From Panagrolaimus kolymaensis (Eukaryota > Nematoda > Chromadorea > Rhabditida > Panagrolaimidae), in assembly GCA_028622995.1 (NCBI GenBank), contig JAJQJQ010000048.1, positions 1,922,001-1,986,000 of the forward strand: DNA of 64,000 nucleotides, read 5' to 3'. The notes under the pieces were generated by a model. The model did not search any database. It saw only the letters and a list, made by a program, of their open reading frames with translations, and was not told the DNA's origin. Position 1 is the stretch's first letter. Each line of letters opens with the position of its first letter. Below, one piece after another: positions 34,461-45,198 of this stretch. The position numbers were made by a program, and so were the translations under genes.

Positions 34461-35029
34461 CTTTGGAAAGCCAAAAGATTGAATGTATTTTGTATAAAAA
34501 TAATTTTATATTTATACTCTGACTTTTAATCATCGGCAACCAATTATTGCTAGTTTAATTGCAATTATCCATTTTTTATTGATAGAAGTAACAAAATATG
34601 TGGACAAAAGGCAAAACAAAAAAATCCGATCTTTTTCTCTAAAATTTTCATAATTTTTGCTGCAATTTTAATTGGAACTTCTGGTTTTCACACTTCTTTG
34701 ATGCAAAACAAAGCAATTTCTTGTTAAATAAAACAAAACAAAAAAAATGGAAAGGCAAACAAAAGAAATTATTTTTTAATTCTTTAGTCTCAATTGATTG
34801 TAAAAACTTCAAATTTTTTAAAGATTGAAAGAGAAAAATAAATACAAAATTTGATGATCGACACGGCTTCAATCCGTTAGTTTATTTATTTTTTATATGG
34901 TATTTTCGAGAAAATTGAAATAATAATAAAAATTAATTTTTATTATATGTAGTTCTAAGAATTTAATTAAAATTTAAAATTTTTCTCTGGATTTTTTTTC
35001 AAAAAACATATCACTTTTTTTACTTTCAT
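34461..35029. other. Intergenic, promoter of protease copy 4
   Basis: Contains the conserved blocks at 34503-34599 and the distal CGGCTTCAATCCG at 34864-34876. The whole stretch resembles 36830-37200 upstream of copy 5. Confidence 0.55.
34503..34599 (-). promoter_or_regulatory. Conserved promoter block of protease copy 4
   Basis: A TATA-like ATTTTATATTTATAC is followed by CAACCAATTATTGCTAG, TTTAATTGCAATTATCC and GATAGAAGTAACAAAATAT. This is nearly identical to 36841-36936 upstream of copy 5, and partly to 32594-32660. Spacing to the ATG is conserved (TATA about 55 bp away). Confidence 0.6.
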
Positions 35030-35263
35030 TTATATGTTTGTCCTTGCTTTTTTTATTTCATAGTTTTTATTCTTATAAATTTTTTCTCTCTCTTCATTCA
35101 TTCTTTGAGTCCATAAAGATTTTGGAAGTAAATAATTTTCACAAAATTCTTCATAAATTAGAGCTTTTCCTTTAAAATTTTCAGTTTTCTTCAATTTATC
35201 TTTTAAATTACAAATAACTTTGAGATATTCAGAATTTTTCCGTGATTTATTTTTTGGAGACAT
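35030..35263 (-). pseudogene. N-terminal fragment of the F-box-like family
   Basis: The frame from 35263 (MSPKNKSRKNSEYLKVI) matches the first exon of the pseudogene at 24097 (MCPKSKKFGNSEYSKVI). Homology runs through FCENYLLPKSLWTQRMNEE and IYKNKNYEIK, then frameshifts and stops at 35030. No later exons of the family follow, because protease copy 4 begins soon after on the same strand. It is a 5'-only gene fragment lodged in the protease cluster, an addition to the 3'-only fragments elsewhere in the window. Confidence 0.75.
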
Positions 35264-35761
35264 TTTTTTTTTCTTCGTCGCACAAAATTTTTTAATGAAA
35301 ATAAAGCACAAAACTGTTTTCCTTTTTTACTAACTTTTTTGTTTACATCAATAATTTGTTTAAGTATGCCTTTAGTCTTTAAGGCCATGAGAAAATTGTT
35401 TGAAGGAAAATAATCGAATATTCGAGGAGACGCCTCTAACAATACCTTCTCGGGGACTATTGTGAGATAACATAAAAATAGTAAAGTTTGGCCGTTTTTT
35501 TTATTTACTATAAATCCATCATCTGTCCTTAATCTTTGACTACTTTTTTTTTGACAAACATCATAATGCATTTTTAAATTTTATTAATTAAGGAACATAC
35601 AAATATACATATAGATTTCTAACACCCTTTGCTAAGATAACTCCTGTTATTATTTGTTTTTGCGACTAGATTTTTTTATTTTCAATTTACTTCACATAAA
35701 AAGCATCAAAAAAAGTGATAGAAAAAATTGTAAGATAAAAGAATTATTTTTTCGATAAATT
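35264..35761. other. Spacer with an unassigned GC-richer frame
   Basis: A minus-strand frame upstream of the fragment (about 35330-35571) encodes RLRTDDGFIVNKKNGQTLL and EKVLLEASPRIFDYFP. Its composition is less AT-rich than the surroundings. I do not recognise it; it may be a piece of an old gene or element. Confidence 0.35.
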
Positions 35762-36785
35762 TCAAGCATAACTATCAGGATTTTGACAATTAACAGATCC
35801 TTTTGTAGTTGTTTCAATAAAATCACAAAATGATGAAACACGTGAATAAATTCCAGGTTCATTCTTGACTGCGCAACCAAATCCAAACGAAGTAATTCCA
35901 TATTGAAACCAAGCATCGCCATTTTTAACAACTAAAGGTCCACCTGAATCTCCTGAACATGAATCTTTTCCAACTCGACCAGCACAAATCATAACCTTTT
36001 CAACGATTTGGCCTGGATATTCTTTTTCACATAATTTGTAATTTACAAATGGAACATTTACTTGGCGAAGCATGTGACTGGCTCCTCCTATGGAAAAGTT
36101 TCGTTTTCCCCATCCTGTTGTCCATGCGGTATTAGATTCAACTATGGTGGAAGTGTCTTGAGTTGGAAGACAAACAGGTTGAGTGTGGTCATCGAATTTA
36201 ATGGGATCAGAAAACTAAAAATTTGTTTTTACATATTTAAAAATTGTTAACAAATCTTTCTCGCTTTGAATTATTATTTACTTCAATCAAGGCAATATCA
36301 TATCCTAGTCCTGTAGTATTCATATAAAAAAGTGGATGTCGATAAATAGCTTTAATTTTATGCACAACTTCACCTGGTTCATTTCTAAAATTTACTCATT
36401 AAATTTGTGTCATTAAAGTTTTTTTAATATTTTACCTTTTTACTTCATCAAAAACTCCTGTTATTATTCTAATTTTCTTTGTTGCAGTTTGGTTTGAATA
36501 ACCCTCAACACAATGTCCAGCAGTCATAATCCAATTTTCTCCAATAATTGTGCCACCACAATCCAAATCGCATCGTTTTTCCGCTCCAAATAATCCATAA
36601 ACGCAATAAACAATTTGCCATGGCCATGAATAAGGTTTAGCAAGGCGGCCACCAACAATTTTTGCTTGAATATTCGGCGGAATTGGAGTTCGACCGCATT
36701 GTTGTTGTTGTCTTCGAACATAACCTTCTACAGCAGCAACTAAACATATGAAAAGTAAGAAAACTTTTAAGGAACAAACAACCAT
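35762..36785 (-). CDS. Secreted trypsin (S1 protease), copy 5
   Basis: Exons 36436-36785, 36282-36384 and 35762-36214 give 301 aa. The frame opens at 36812, but the ATG at 36785 places the signal peptide (SLKVFLLFICLVAAVEG) at the start. The light chain is YVRRQQQQCGRTPIPPNI, with K|IVGG activation. His lies in TAGHC, Asp in GYDIALIE and Ser in KDSCSGDSGGP, so Asp189 and trypsin specificity. It ends CQNPDSYA. It is the near twin of copy 4 with a shared promoter. The FSDPIKFDDHTQPVCLP segment supplies the Cys that should pair with the light-chain Cys. Confidence 0.93.
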
Positions 36786-37496
36786 TATTTTCTCGAAACT
36801 TTGGAGAACCAAAAAAGTGAATGTTTTTTGTATAAAAATAATTTTATATTTATACTTGGACTTTTAATCATAAGCTACCAATTATTGCTAGTTTAATTGC
36901 AATTATCCATTTTTTATCGATAGAAGTAACAAAATATTTAACAAAAGGCAAAACAAAATTTTTTAAATCTTTTTGTCTGAAATTTTTGATTTTTTTTTTG
37001 ATTTTCATCCTTCCATGATGCAAAAGAAAAGAAGCAATTCCTTGTTCAATAAAACAAAAAATAAAATTTAAAGAAAAACTCATAACAAAAAAACGATGGA
37101 AGCCAAACAAAAGGTTTTTTATAAATTCTTTTGTCTTAGTTGGTTGATTGTAAATTTAAAGTTTTTTTGCTCGCTCGACATGGCTTCAAACCGTTAGTTT
37201 TTTTGTTGTTTAACATTTTCGTCATAATTAATAAATCAAAAATAATTAATTTCTATTGCACTTTTTAACTATTTAAAATTTAAATTTTTAATTTTCGATT
37301 TACATATTTAAGAATCTAGCAAATCGCATTTTTTTTAAATTTGCATTTCTCTAAGTTTCTTGAGTAACAGTTTCTTTGCTAAAAACAAATTAGTTTTAGA
37401 ATTTATTGAAATAATTTATTCTTTGTTTCTTTTTTAATTCAAATCAGATGCATTAAAAAATAAAAATACGTTTCAAGAAAGGAAAAAACAAAGAAA
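36786..37496. other. Intergenic, promoter of protease copy 5
   Basis: Contains the conserved blocks at 36841-36936 and the distal GGCTTCAAACCG at 37180-37193, matching the copy-4 upstream region. Confidence 0.55.
36841..36936 (-). promoter_or_regulatory. Conserved promoter block of protease copy 5
   Basis: ATTTTATATTTATAC is followed by CTACCAATTATTGCTAG, TTTAATTGCAATTATCC and GATAGAAGTAACAAAATAT, as upstream of copy 4. TTGCAATTAA on the coding strand could be a C/EBP- or homeobox-type site; that is a guess. Confidence 0.6.
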
Positions 37497-38078
37497 TTAG
37501 AAATAAGTATCAGGGTTTTGACATTTTACTGCTCCATTGGTAGTGGATTCGATAAAATCACAATATGCTGTAACACGAGAAAAAACGCTAGGATAACCTT
37601 TAAGAGCACAGCCATAAGCCCATGAAGTGATGCCATATTGAAACCGAGCTGCATTGTTTTTATTTTTAACTACCAACGGTCCACCTGAATCTCCATGGCA
37701 AGTGCTTTTTCCGCCTCGACCGGCGCAAATCATAACTTTTTCAACAAATTTAAATCCGTTAATACCATTGGGGTATTCTTTTTTACAAGTTTCAACATTA
37801 ACAAATGGAATATTGACTTGACGTAGGAGTCGGCTGGGATCTCCTGATGAAGCATTTTTCATTCCCCATCCTGTTGCCCATGCTGTATTGGGCTCAATTA
37901 TGGTAGTCGTGTCTTGAATTGGAAGGCAAATAGGTTGAGTGTGATTGTCAAATTTTATTGGATCAGAAAGCTAAAAAAAATTACTCTCAATTGACTATCC
38001 TTAAAAACTTAAAATTTAATTAAAAAATCCAAAATTAGCTTACTTCAAGCAAAGCAATATCATATATTGCTAAAGTTG
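37497..38078 (-). pseudogene. 5'-truncated S1 protease, copy 6
   Basis: The third exon (37497-37970) is intact, with LSDPIKFDNHTQPICLP, STCHGDSGGPLVV (Ser189) and the end CQNPDTYF. Upstream, only the last part of exon 2 remains (about 38044-38078, IYDIALLE with the catalytic Asp). Homology stops there, and no first exon with signal peptide and catalytic His is found in the next 2 kb. It therefore cannot make an active protease. A Trp conserved in siblings (AAWFQYG) is Arg here. Truncation was probably by deletion or by loss of the 5' part at a duplication edge. Confidence 0.8.
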
Positions 38079-40100
38079 TTCAGAAAAAATTGGACGAAGC
38101 AAGAAAAAAGCAAAAATATTTTTAAGAAACGCATTTGAAAAAGGGCTTTGAAATCAAAAAGTTTATTAGCGAACTAACAGAAATAAAAGAAAATGAAAAA
38201 TGGATCAATTTTGGCAACACAAAAAAATGGAAATAATATATATGTTTATTTAAGTATGGTTTGGACTTTCTTTTTTCAACAACCATCAATCATTGATTTG
38301 ACCTTTACTTGGGTGTTTATTCTCCCTTTTTTGTGTTCAGCATTTTTTTTATTCATGTTGTTCGCCACTTTGTTTCTTCGCGCCAAAAAAATGAATATAA
38401 ATCAATATTCTGTCATTTATTTTATTTTCTACTATTTTATTAAGCGTTTCCATGCCCTCACATCTTTATAATACACCTGATCTTCTAGGTATTTTAACTT
38501 CTCGATTAATATATTTTCCCTCTCTTTTGTAATTTTGTTTTAAAGATATTATAAATTTATAAGCAAGCTCTTGCATATCCCTTTTCCGTTTGATAAGGAT
38601 ATTTTTAAAAAAAATTTATGTATCATATAAGAATTATTTAATCGAAAAGAAGAAAGACATAACAAAATATTCAAAAAAAATGTAAAGAAATCGATTGAAA
38701 AATAAGTGGAAAAAATAAAGCAAAAAAGTTGAACTTTCAACTACGTTTTTTGTAGTTTGTTTATGCATAATCTTAAGTTTAAAAAAAGATTAACATTTTT
38801 TATCCCGTATAAATTTAAAAGGCTTAATTAAATTTTTTCGCTCGACTGATACACCATAAAAAAATTAACGACAACAATATTTTTTACCTGCGTTAGCCTC
38901 ACTTGAAACCCAAAACGTTTTGAATTTTATTTAGCTTAAAATTGTAACACTTTTGTTATTTGCTTTTCGTCCAAACATTCAATAACTCATTTCACTTTTT
39001 TCTTCATGATTATCAAAAAAGATTAATTTCACAAGAGCCATGAATAATTCGGATTGAAGTGAATGGATTAGAATTTTTAATAATTGTTGAATTAGCCTCA
39101 TTTTCAAGGTTAAAGGCATTACGAGAAAATAAACAATTAACTTTGTGAGATGAAATTATGCTATCGATTTTAAATTATTAGGTTGTCGTTAACTAACAAA
39201 AATTTTGTCTTTTGAAAATTTTTTTTATCCATTAAAAAATTATTTGCAGCTTTAATTTTAATTTTAATTTTATTTATTTTTTTCTGTGGAAATCTTTTCT
39301 AATTGACAAAGGATATTTTTTTATTCTCGTGCTATATCTAAAGATATAAATAATTGCATTCAATTTTTTATTTATAAATTTCCAAAATCAATATCATTCT
39401 TCAATATTTTAACTTTTGCTTATGAAAGAAATTTAATTTTTCTTTTTTTTCAAAGTAATAATATTATTAGCTTACGAAAAAAAGAATTTAACAAAATAAA
39501 ATATTCAAACAATGTTTTATTTACCAAAAAAAATAAAAAATCATTTTTTTGTTCAAAAATGAAGCATTTAGAAAAAAACTTTGTCATGTTTTTTAAACTA
39601 CATTATTTGTACTTTAATATAGAATCCCAAATGCATCCATTAAAAAGAGTCGATGAAAAAATTTTCACAGCATAATGAAAAAAGCACTTACAAATTTTAA
39701 ATGAGCGAAAAAAATTGCAGTTGAAAAATTGATAAATCACAAAATTATTTATCTTTTTATTTTTAGCTTTGTATTTTGGTATTTATATAATTTAACTCAA
39801 TAAGATATTTTGTATACATAATTTTGAAATATTTTTCCGTAAATTTTTATTTTCCTTTGTTGTTATTTTTAACTTTTATTAATCGATATTCCAAAGATAG
39901 AATAGTCAAAGCAAAATCTGTTGTTGTTAAATTTATGTTTATCAGAGTTTTTTATTTTGATAAAAAACAATGAATGGATTGAAGCAATGAAATAATTTTT
40001 TTTATTTTGCAAAACAAAGCTATAGACAAAAAACAGAGAGGGAAATGAATGAGCATGGTCGAGACTGAAATCAAAAGCATAAAAAATTTACAAAAAAAAA
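38079..40100. other. 2-kb AT-rich spacer, no gene seen
   Basis: This is where the missing 5' half of copy 6 would be expected. A plus-strand frame at 38193-38471 is rich in Phe and Leu, but has no promoter, splice or family support. Poly-A/T and TTTAATT repeats dominate. Confidence 0.5.
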
Positions 40101-41158
40101 TTAAAAATAATTATCAGGATTTTGACATTTTACTGCTCCTTTAGTTGTGTCTTCAATAAAATCACAATATGCGATAACACGAGAAAATACTCCTGGAAAG
40201 CCTTTGAGTGCACAGCGTTTGGCCCATGAAACGATTCCATATTGAAACCAAGCTGCGTTGTTTTTATTTTTAACAACCAAAGGTCCACCTGAATCTCCAT
40301 AACAATCAGCCTTTCCCGCTCGACCGGCGCAAACCATAACTTTTTCATTAAATTTCCATATGTTATCGTGGTATTCTTTTTCACATGTATTGGCATTAAC
40401 AAAAGGAACATTAACTTGACGAAGAAGTCGACTTGGTGGTACTAAGTGGGAATCGTTTTTATGCCCCCATCCTGTTACCCATGCTGTATTTGGTTCCACG
40501 GCGGTTTTTGAGTCTTGGTTTGGCAAGCAAATAGGTTGAGTGTGATTATCATATTTGATGGGTTTAAACAGCTGAAATTTGCATTTAGTTAGCAACCAAT
40601 AAAAATTTACAATATGAAAAGCCAAAATAAGGCACTCTCTTTAATTACAGCTTCTTACTTCAAGCAAAGCAATATCATATCCTAATCCTGTATCATTCAT
40701 GTAAAAACGAGGATGTAAATGAATAGCTTTAATCTTATGCACTACTTCACCTGATTCATTTCTAAAATAAGCTAATAAAAATTAAATTTGTTTTATCAAA
40801 AATATTTTAAGAATTTTTACCGCTTTGCCTCATCAAAAGCTCCAGTAACAATGCGAATAGTTTGAGTAAGATTCATATAATCTTCAACACAATGTCCAGC
40901 AGTCATAATCCAATTTTTTCCAATAATCGTGCCACCACAATCAATATCGCATCGTTTCTTCACTTCGTTTAGACCATAAACGCAATAAACAATTTGCCAT
41001 GGCCATGAATAAGGTTTAGCAAGGCGACCGCCAATAATCTTAGATTCAATATTCGGTGGAATTGGAGTTCGACCGCATTTTTGATTAATTTTAGCATATA
41101 CTAATACTGTAGTTAAGAAGCAAATAAAAAGAAAGAAAACTTTTAAAGAAGGAATCAT
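40101..41158 (-). CDS. Secreted S1 protease, copy 7
   Basis: Exons 40821-41158, 40659-40761 and 40101-40571 give 303 aa. It has a signal peptide (SLKVFFLFICFLTTVLVYA), a KCGRTPIPPNI light chain and K|IIGG activation. The triad is intact: TAGHC, GYDIALLE and GDSGGP. Position 189 is Ala (KADCYGDSGGP), predicting an elastase- or chymotrypsin-like pocket rather than trypsin. It ends CQNPDNYF. A TATA-like TTATTTTTATAATC lies near 41205-41223, but the CCAATTATTGCTAG block of copies 3-5 is not evident. It is most like copy 8. Confidence 0.92.
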
Positions 41159-42095
41159 TATTGCTCAAAAACTCTAATGAAGGAAAAATAATGGTTTTGT
41201 ATTAAATTATTTTATTTTTATAATCATTTTATTGGAAACAATGATTTCAAAAATTCTATTAATTAATATATTTATTGTTTGTTGTATGATTTTTTTTAAT
41301 TTTTACACTTCCAAACTAATAGCAAAAGATTTCTTTGTTTAAAAAAACAATGAAAAATTTTTTTGATTCATTGGTTTTTATCGTAATATTTTTACTCTTT
41401 TTTTCGAAATTCAAAAAAGGATAACAAAATAAGAGTTCTTCTTTAAAAGTTTTACTGAAGATCACTTCCAAAATATGAAAAAATAGCCCCCATACAAAAA
41501 ATGTATGATAAAGTTTCGAAGAAAGCATATTATTTTTGCAGAGAAAGATCATAACACGGGCCATGACAAAGGCATTCAAATTTTTGTATTTTAGTGTTAC
41601 TTTAATTTCTTTCTTGGATCAAATTAATAAACCTTTTTGAGATATAATAATTATTTGTTATCATTTATGTTGCTTTTTTTTGAAAAAAAGCTAGAATTGC
41701 TTATTTAATTATAATATCAAAATTTTTAACGATAAAATATAAAAAATATTTAAAAAAACTAAAATATTCAGAAAAAACTTTTTTTTAATAAAATAAAAAT
41801 AAACCAAGCCTGGTTTTTGCTATATATTTTTTCCTTTAAAATTTATTTGATAAAAGCAACGGAATTTAGAAACATTTTATATTCTCAAATACAATTATGC
41901 ACGATTTATTAGCTAACAATAAAGCACTTTAGTTTCTTTTATTTCTTTATTTTTTTAGATTCAAAATGAAAGACTTAGTATTAGTAATCGTAAAAATTGA
42001 ATGATAAAATTTTTTTATAAAATCTTTTAAAAAAACTAAATATTTTGGGCGAATTTTTTTTTTCTTCTTTCTTATTCTATAAATTCAGAATGAAT
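41159..42095. other. Intergenic, nothing recognised
   Basis: Promoter of copy 7 and 3' flank of copy 8. Several poly-A/T runs are present. A minus-strand frame at 41316-41579 has no family support. Confidence 0.45.
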
Positions 42096-43127
42096 TTAAA
42101 AAAACTCTTTTTTTATAAATGAAAGACAGACAATTTTTGTTGCAAATTGCAATGAAGCTCCTTTAGTTGTGGCTTCAATAAAATCACAATATGCTGTAAC
42201 TCGAGAAAATACTCCTGGAAAGCCTTTTAATGCACATCCTTTAGCCCATGAAACGATTCCATATTGAAACCAAGCAGAATCATTTTTATTTTTCGCTACT
42301 AAAGGTCCGCCTGAATCTCCATGACAATCAGCTTTTCCAGCTCGACCGGCACAAATCATAACTTTTTCAACAAATTTCACATCATCATCTCGATATTCCT
42401 TTTCACAAGTTTTAGAATTTACAAAGGGAAGATTCACTTGGCGTAGCTTTCGACTGAGATCTCCTTTATCCGGTTTTTTCATCCCCCATCCTGTTGTCCA
42501 TGCAGTATTTGGTTCAATGACAGTGGTAGAATCTTGGAATGGAAGGCAAATTGGTTGAGTGTGATTATCAAATTTGATGGGTTGAACTAGCTGAAAGTTA
42601 ACATTTTTTAAATTTCTTTTTCTGGCCAAATTATCAATTTATTTTTGGTTAAATTATGATTAACTTACTTCAAGTAAAGCAATATCATATGTTATTATAG
42701 ATATATTAAATAGAGGATGTAGATGGATAGCTTTAATTTTATGAACAACTTCTCCAGATTCATTTCTAAAAAAATCATTAAATATTTTTTCTTTCTTTCT
42801 AATTTTTTACCTCATTCGTTCATCATAAACCCCAGTGATAATTCTAACATTTTGTGCTTTACTTCCAACACAATGTCCCGCGGTTATGATCCATTTCTCT
42901 CCAATGATGGTGTCACTACATCCAAAATAACAGTTTTTTTCATCATCGGTAGTGCAAAGCGAAATTTGCCAAGGCCATGAATACTTTTTAGCAAAATTTC
43001 CTCCAATTATATTTTCATCATCAATATTCGGAGGAATTGGAGTTTGGCCGCATTTTTGTTTTTGTTTAGCATAAATTGCTGCAGTGAAGCAAGAAAAAAT
43101 CAAGAAAATTTTAAAGAAAATTATCAT
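42096..43127 (-). CDS. Secreted S1 protease, copy 8, divergent
   Basis: Exons 42811-43127, 42669-42765 and 42096-42590 give 302 aa. The ATG at 43127 leaves the signal peptide IIFFKIFLIFSCFTAAIYA; the frame itself opens at 43193. The light chain has KCGQTPIPPNIDDEN, so the activation site before IIGG is Asn rather than Lys, unlike every sibling. Trypsin-type activation would fail there. His lies in TAGHC, Asp in TYDIALLE and Ser in KADCHGDSGGP (Ala189). The usual CGGTIIG is CSDTIIG, losing two glycines that normally shape the oxyanion side. The tail departs from siblings after TTKGA. It may be a specialised or failing copy. Confidence 0.85.
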
Positions 43128-43779
43128 AACAAAAATAAACTTCCAATTTTGCCAACAAAAAAGCCAACAAATGAAATAAAATGAAAAAATCAATCTTTTG
43201 CCAACGAGAAAAAAAACTATTTAGGTCAACGACGAAAGAGAAATAAAAAATGGCACTCGCAAACGCTTATCTTGATTTTCTTGATAATCTCTTCAACGAA
43301 GAAAAAAATGTATTAGCCAAAAAAAGTAAACAGAAATCTCGTTTAAAAAAAACGATGGCTTTCAAAGGATTAAATAATGCGAACTACATTTCTTTAATAA
43401 CATAACCTTTTTTTATTTTATTTTTTTCAAAAATAATTTGTGTTGAATAAATTTAAAAAATGGCAAAGGCGGTATATTTTCTTAAAATATTAAAGTTATC
43501 TAAAGAAGAAAACTTTTACAGAATGAACTCTTCAATAAAATCCGAAAGCAAATTTTCATGTCAGTTGCAAAATAAATTTTGTAAAATGATTTGCGAAATT
43601 TTTTTTACGCACTACAAAATTTTGATGCTCATAATTTTTCTGAATTTATAAAAGCAACCACTACTTTACTTTAAAGATTCTTATCTTAACACACTTTTGT
43701 AGAAAAATTGCAATGACATTAAAAAATGTTTGTAGTTTTCAAAAATTTTTTTTTAGTATTTTTTGTAATTATTTTAAGT
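43128..43779. other. Intergenic, nothing recognised
   Basis: AT-rich region between protease copy 8 and the lectin gene. A short plus-strand frame at 43460-43651 has no support. Confidence 0.45.
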
Positions 43780-44535
43780 TTATTTTTTACAAATAAATCG
43801 ACCAATAATTTTTTGACAATTAAAATTATTGAATTCACCCGCTTTTTCAAAACCGCATTGATGTGAAAGAGCTATTTGGCCACAGCTTTCAATTCCTGGA
43901 AAATCTGGTTGATTTGTGGACCATCTTCGATAATCAAATAAACTTCCATCGGTCCATTTCCATGATGTATTATTGTCTTCAGTGAAGAATCCCACCCAAG
44001 CATCATAATACCCATCACATTCTGGATTGTCAGCAAAAAATGCTAAATCTAAAAAAATATTTTATGATTGTGACTTTAAGAAAAACTAGTAAACCTGCAA
44101 GAAATAAATCTTCTTCCAAACTATGAATAGAAGCTAAATGTGCTTGATCCACATTGCATCGAGTTTCACCGTTAAGCCATGTTTCATTTTCAAATACTTT
44201 ATAACATGCGTCGGTGTAATCGAAATATGTCCATGTCGATGGACACATTTTGCGTGGCTTTAATGTTGTCGTGGTTGTTGTCGGTATTTCTATTTTAACT
44301 ACACAAATATATGGTTTTGTTTTAAATGCACAATCATCAGATATCCATGAACCACTTGGAAATTTTACTGCTCCACAATCAAAACCCGATATGTTTTGAG
44401 GTTGACCTTTTTCCCAATTTGAATAATTAAATGGAGTTCCATCCATCCAAGACCAATTACCAGGGCTAAATAAATTGTTTGCACCTATCCAAAAATCAGT
44501 AGAATCGCTGCTGGTAAATCGATTTGCAGCTTGTT
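43780..44535 (-). CDS. Two-domain C-type lectin, 5' part missing
   Basis: Two exons (44095-44535 and 43780-44048) join in phase 1. The first begins inside a C-type lectin domain (EQAANRF...DFWIGANNLFSPGNWS, WMDGTPFNYSNWEKGQPQN, CAFKTKPYICVV). A Thr-rich linker (TTTTTTLKP) leads to a second full domain (CPSTWTYFDYTDACYKVF, CNVDQAHLASIHS, WVGFFTEDNNTSWKWTDGS, WSTNQPDFPG, FICKK stop). Calcium/sugar motifs are atypical: QPDFPG stands where a QPD motif is expected, so galactose-type binding is possible. A TTTTAG acceptor precedes 44535, but no upstream exon with signal peptide or domain-1 start was found before the plus-strand fragment at 44810. The gene is therefore either truncated or has a distant first exon. 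Confidence 0.8.
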
Positions 44536-44664
44536 CTAAAATAATGATTTGAAGATGCTAATAAACAATAATTCAACTTGCGAGTAATCAATAAATTTCT
44601 TTTATAAGATTTTTTTTAAAGAAAATTAAATTCCACGATTAAACTACTAAATATTACTTTTTAC

Positions 44665-44720
44665 TAAGGGTGGAAACGGGACGGGACTATTTTCAAAATC
44701 CCGTCCCGTTTCCATCCTTA
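44665..44720. mobile_element. 56-bp hAT-like palindromic mini-element
   Basis: Ends are TAAGGGTGGAAACGGG and the complement of TAAGGATGGAAACGGG; with the following ACGGGA the arms are 22 bp with one mismatch. The loop is ctattttcaaaa. Flanking 8-bp duplications are CTTTTTAC (44657-44664 and 44721-44728), fitting nTnnnnAn. It is almost only the two termini, one of the smallest TIR elements with an exact target duplication that I could expect. Confidence 0.88.
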
Positions 44721-44809
44721 CTTTTTACGCTTCTAAAATTTAGTTCAAAATTTTTATCATACTTTCGTCATGAGAGTCGTAAAATTTTTTATCCTTTGTG
44801 TTTTCCCAG

Positions 44810-45198
44810 GAATCTTAGATTCAAATATTTTTAGCTCCGACGACAAATCTTCCTTAGTCGACTACAAAGATATTTTAAGATTTTCTGATATCAAACTCAA
44901 TAATAAATTATTACGATTTGTTTTGGAATCTGTCAAGCAAATTTATGATTCAAATGATTTTTGTGAATTTTTAAAAGTAATTTAAATTTTTGTTTTTGTT
45001 TAAATTTTTTGTTATACATATCTTCTTTTTTTCCAGAAAAATGCTGCGCCTTTTTCATATTTTCAAATTTATTTTACTGATAGTTCTGTTTCTCGAGATG
45101 ATGTGAAGGCATTAAAAAGAGATGTTAAAAATTGTTTAAAAAAATGGGATTTCTTTGATGGAAAACCTAAAATTGTTCTTACTACGAGATTTGTATAA
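44810..45198 (+). pseudogene. 3' fragment of the F-box-like family (a)
   Basis: Two exons (44810-44976 and 45037-45198) match the end of the F-box-like genes: LNNKLLRFVLESVKQIY...NDFCEFLK aligns with KNQLLRFYISEINNEIN...NDFCDFVK, then KNAAPFSYFQIYFTD aligns with ENAAPYSEFTVKFQD. There is a normal stop and a TTTTTTATTCAACAA 3' flank. The upstream exons (helical repeats, F-box) are absent; the region upstream holds the truncated lectin gene on the other strand. It could be transcribed, but it lacks the family core. Confidence 0.75.

Noticed and set aside
38193..38471. 92-residue hydrophobic open frame
   Set aside because: Phe/Leu-rich translations are common in AT-rich DNA. No splice, homology or promoter support.
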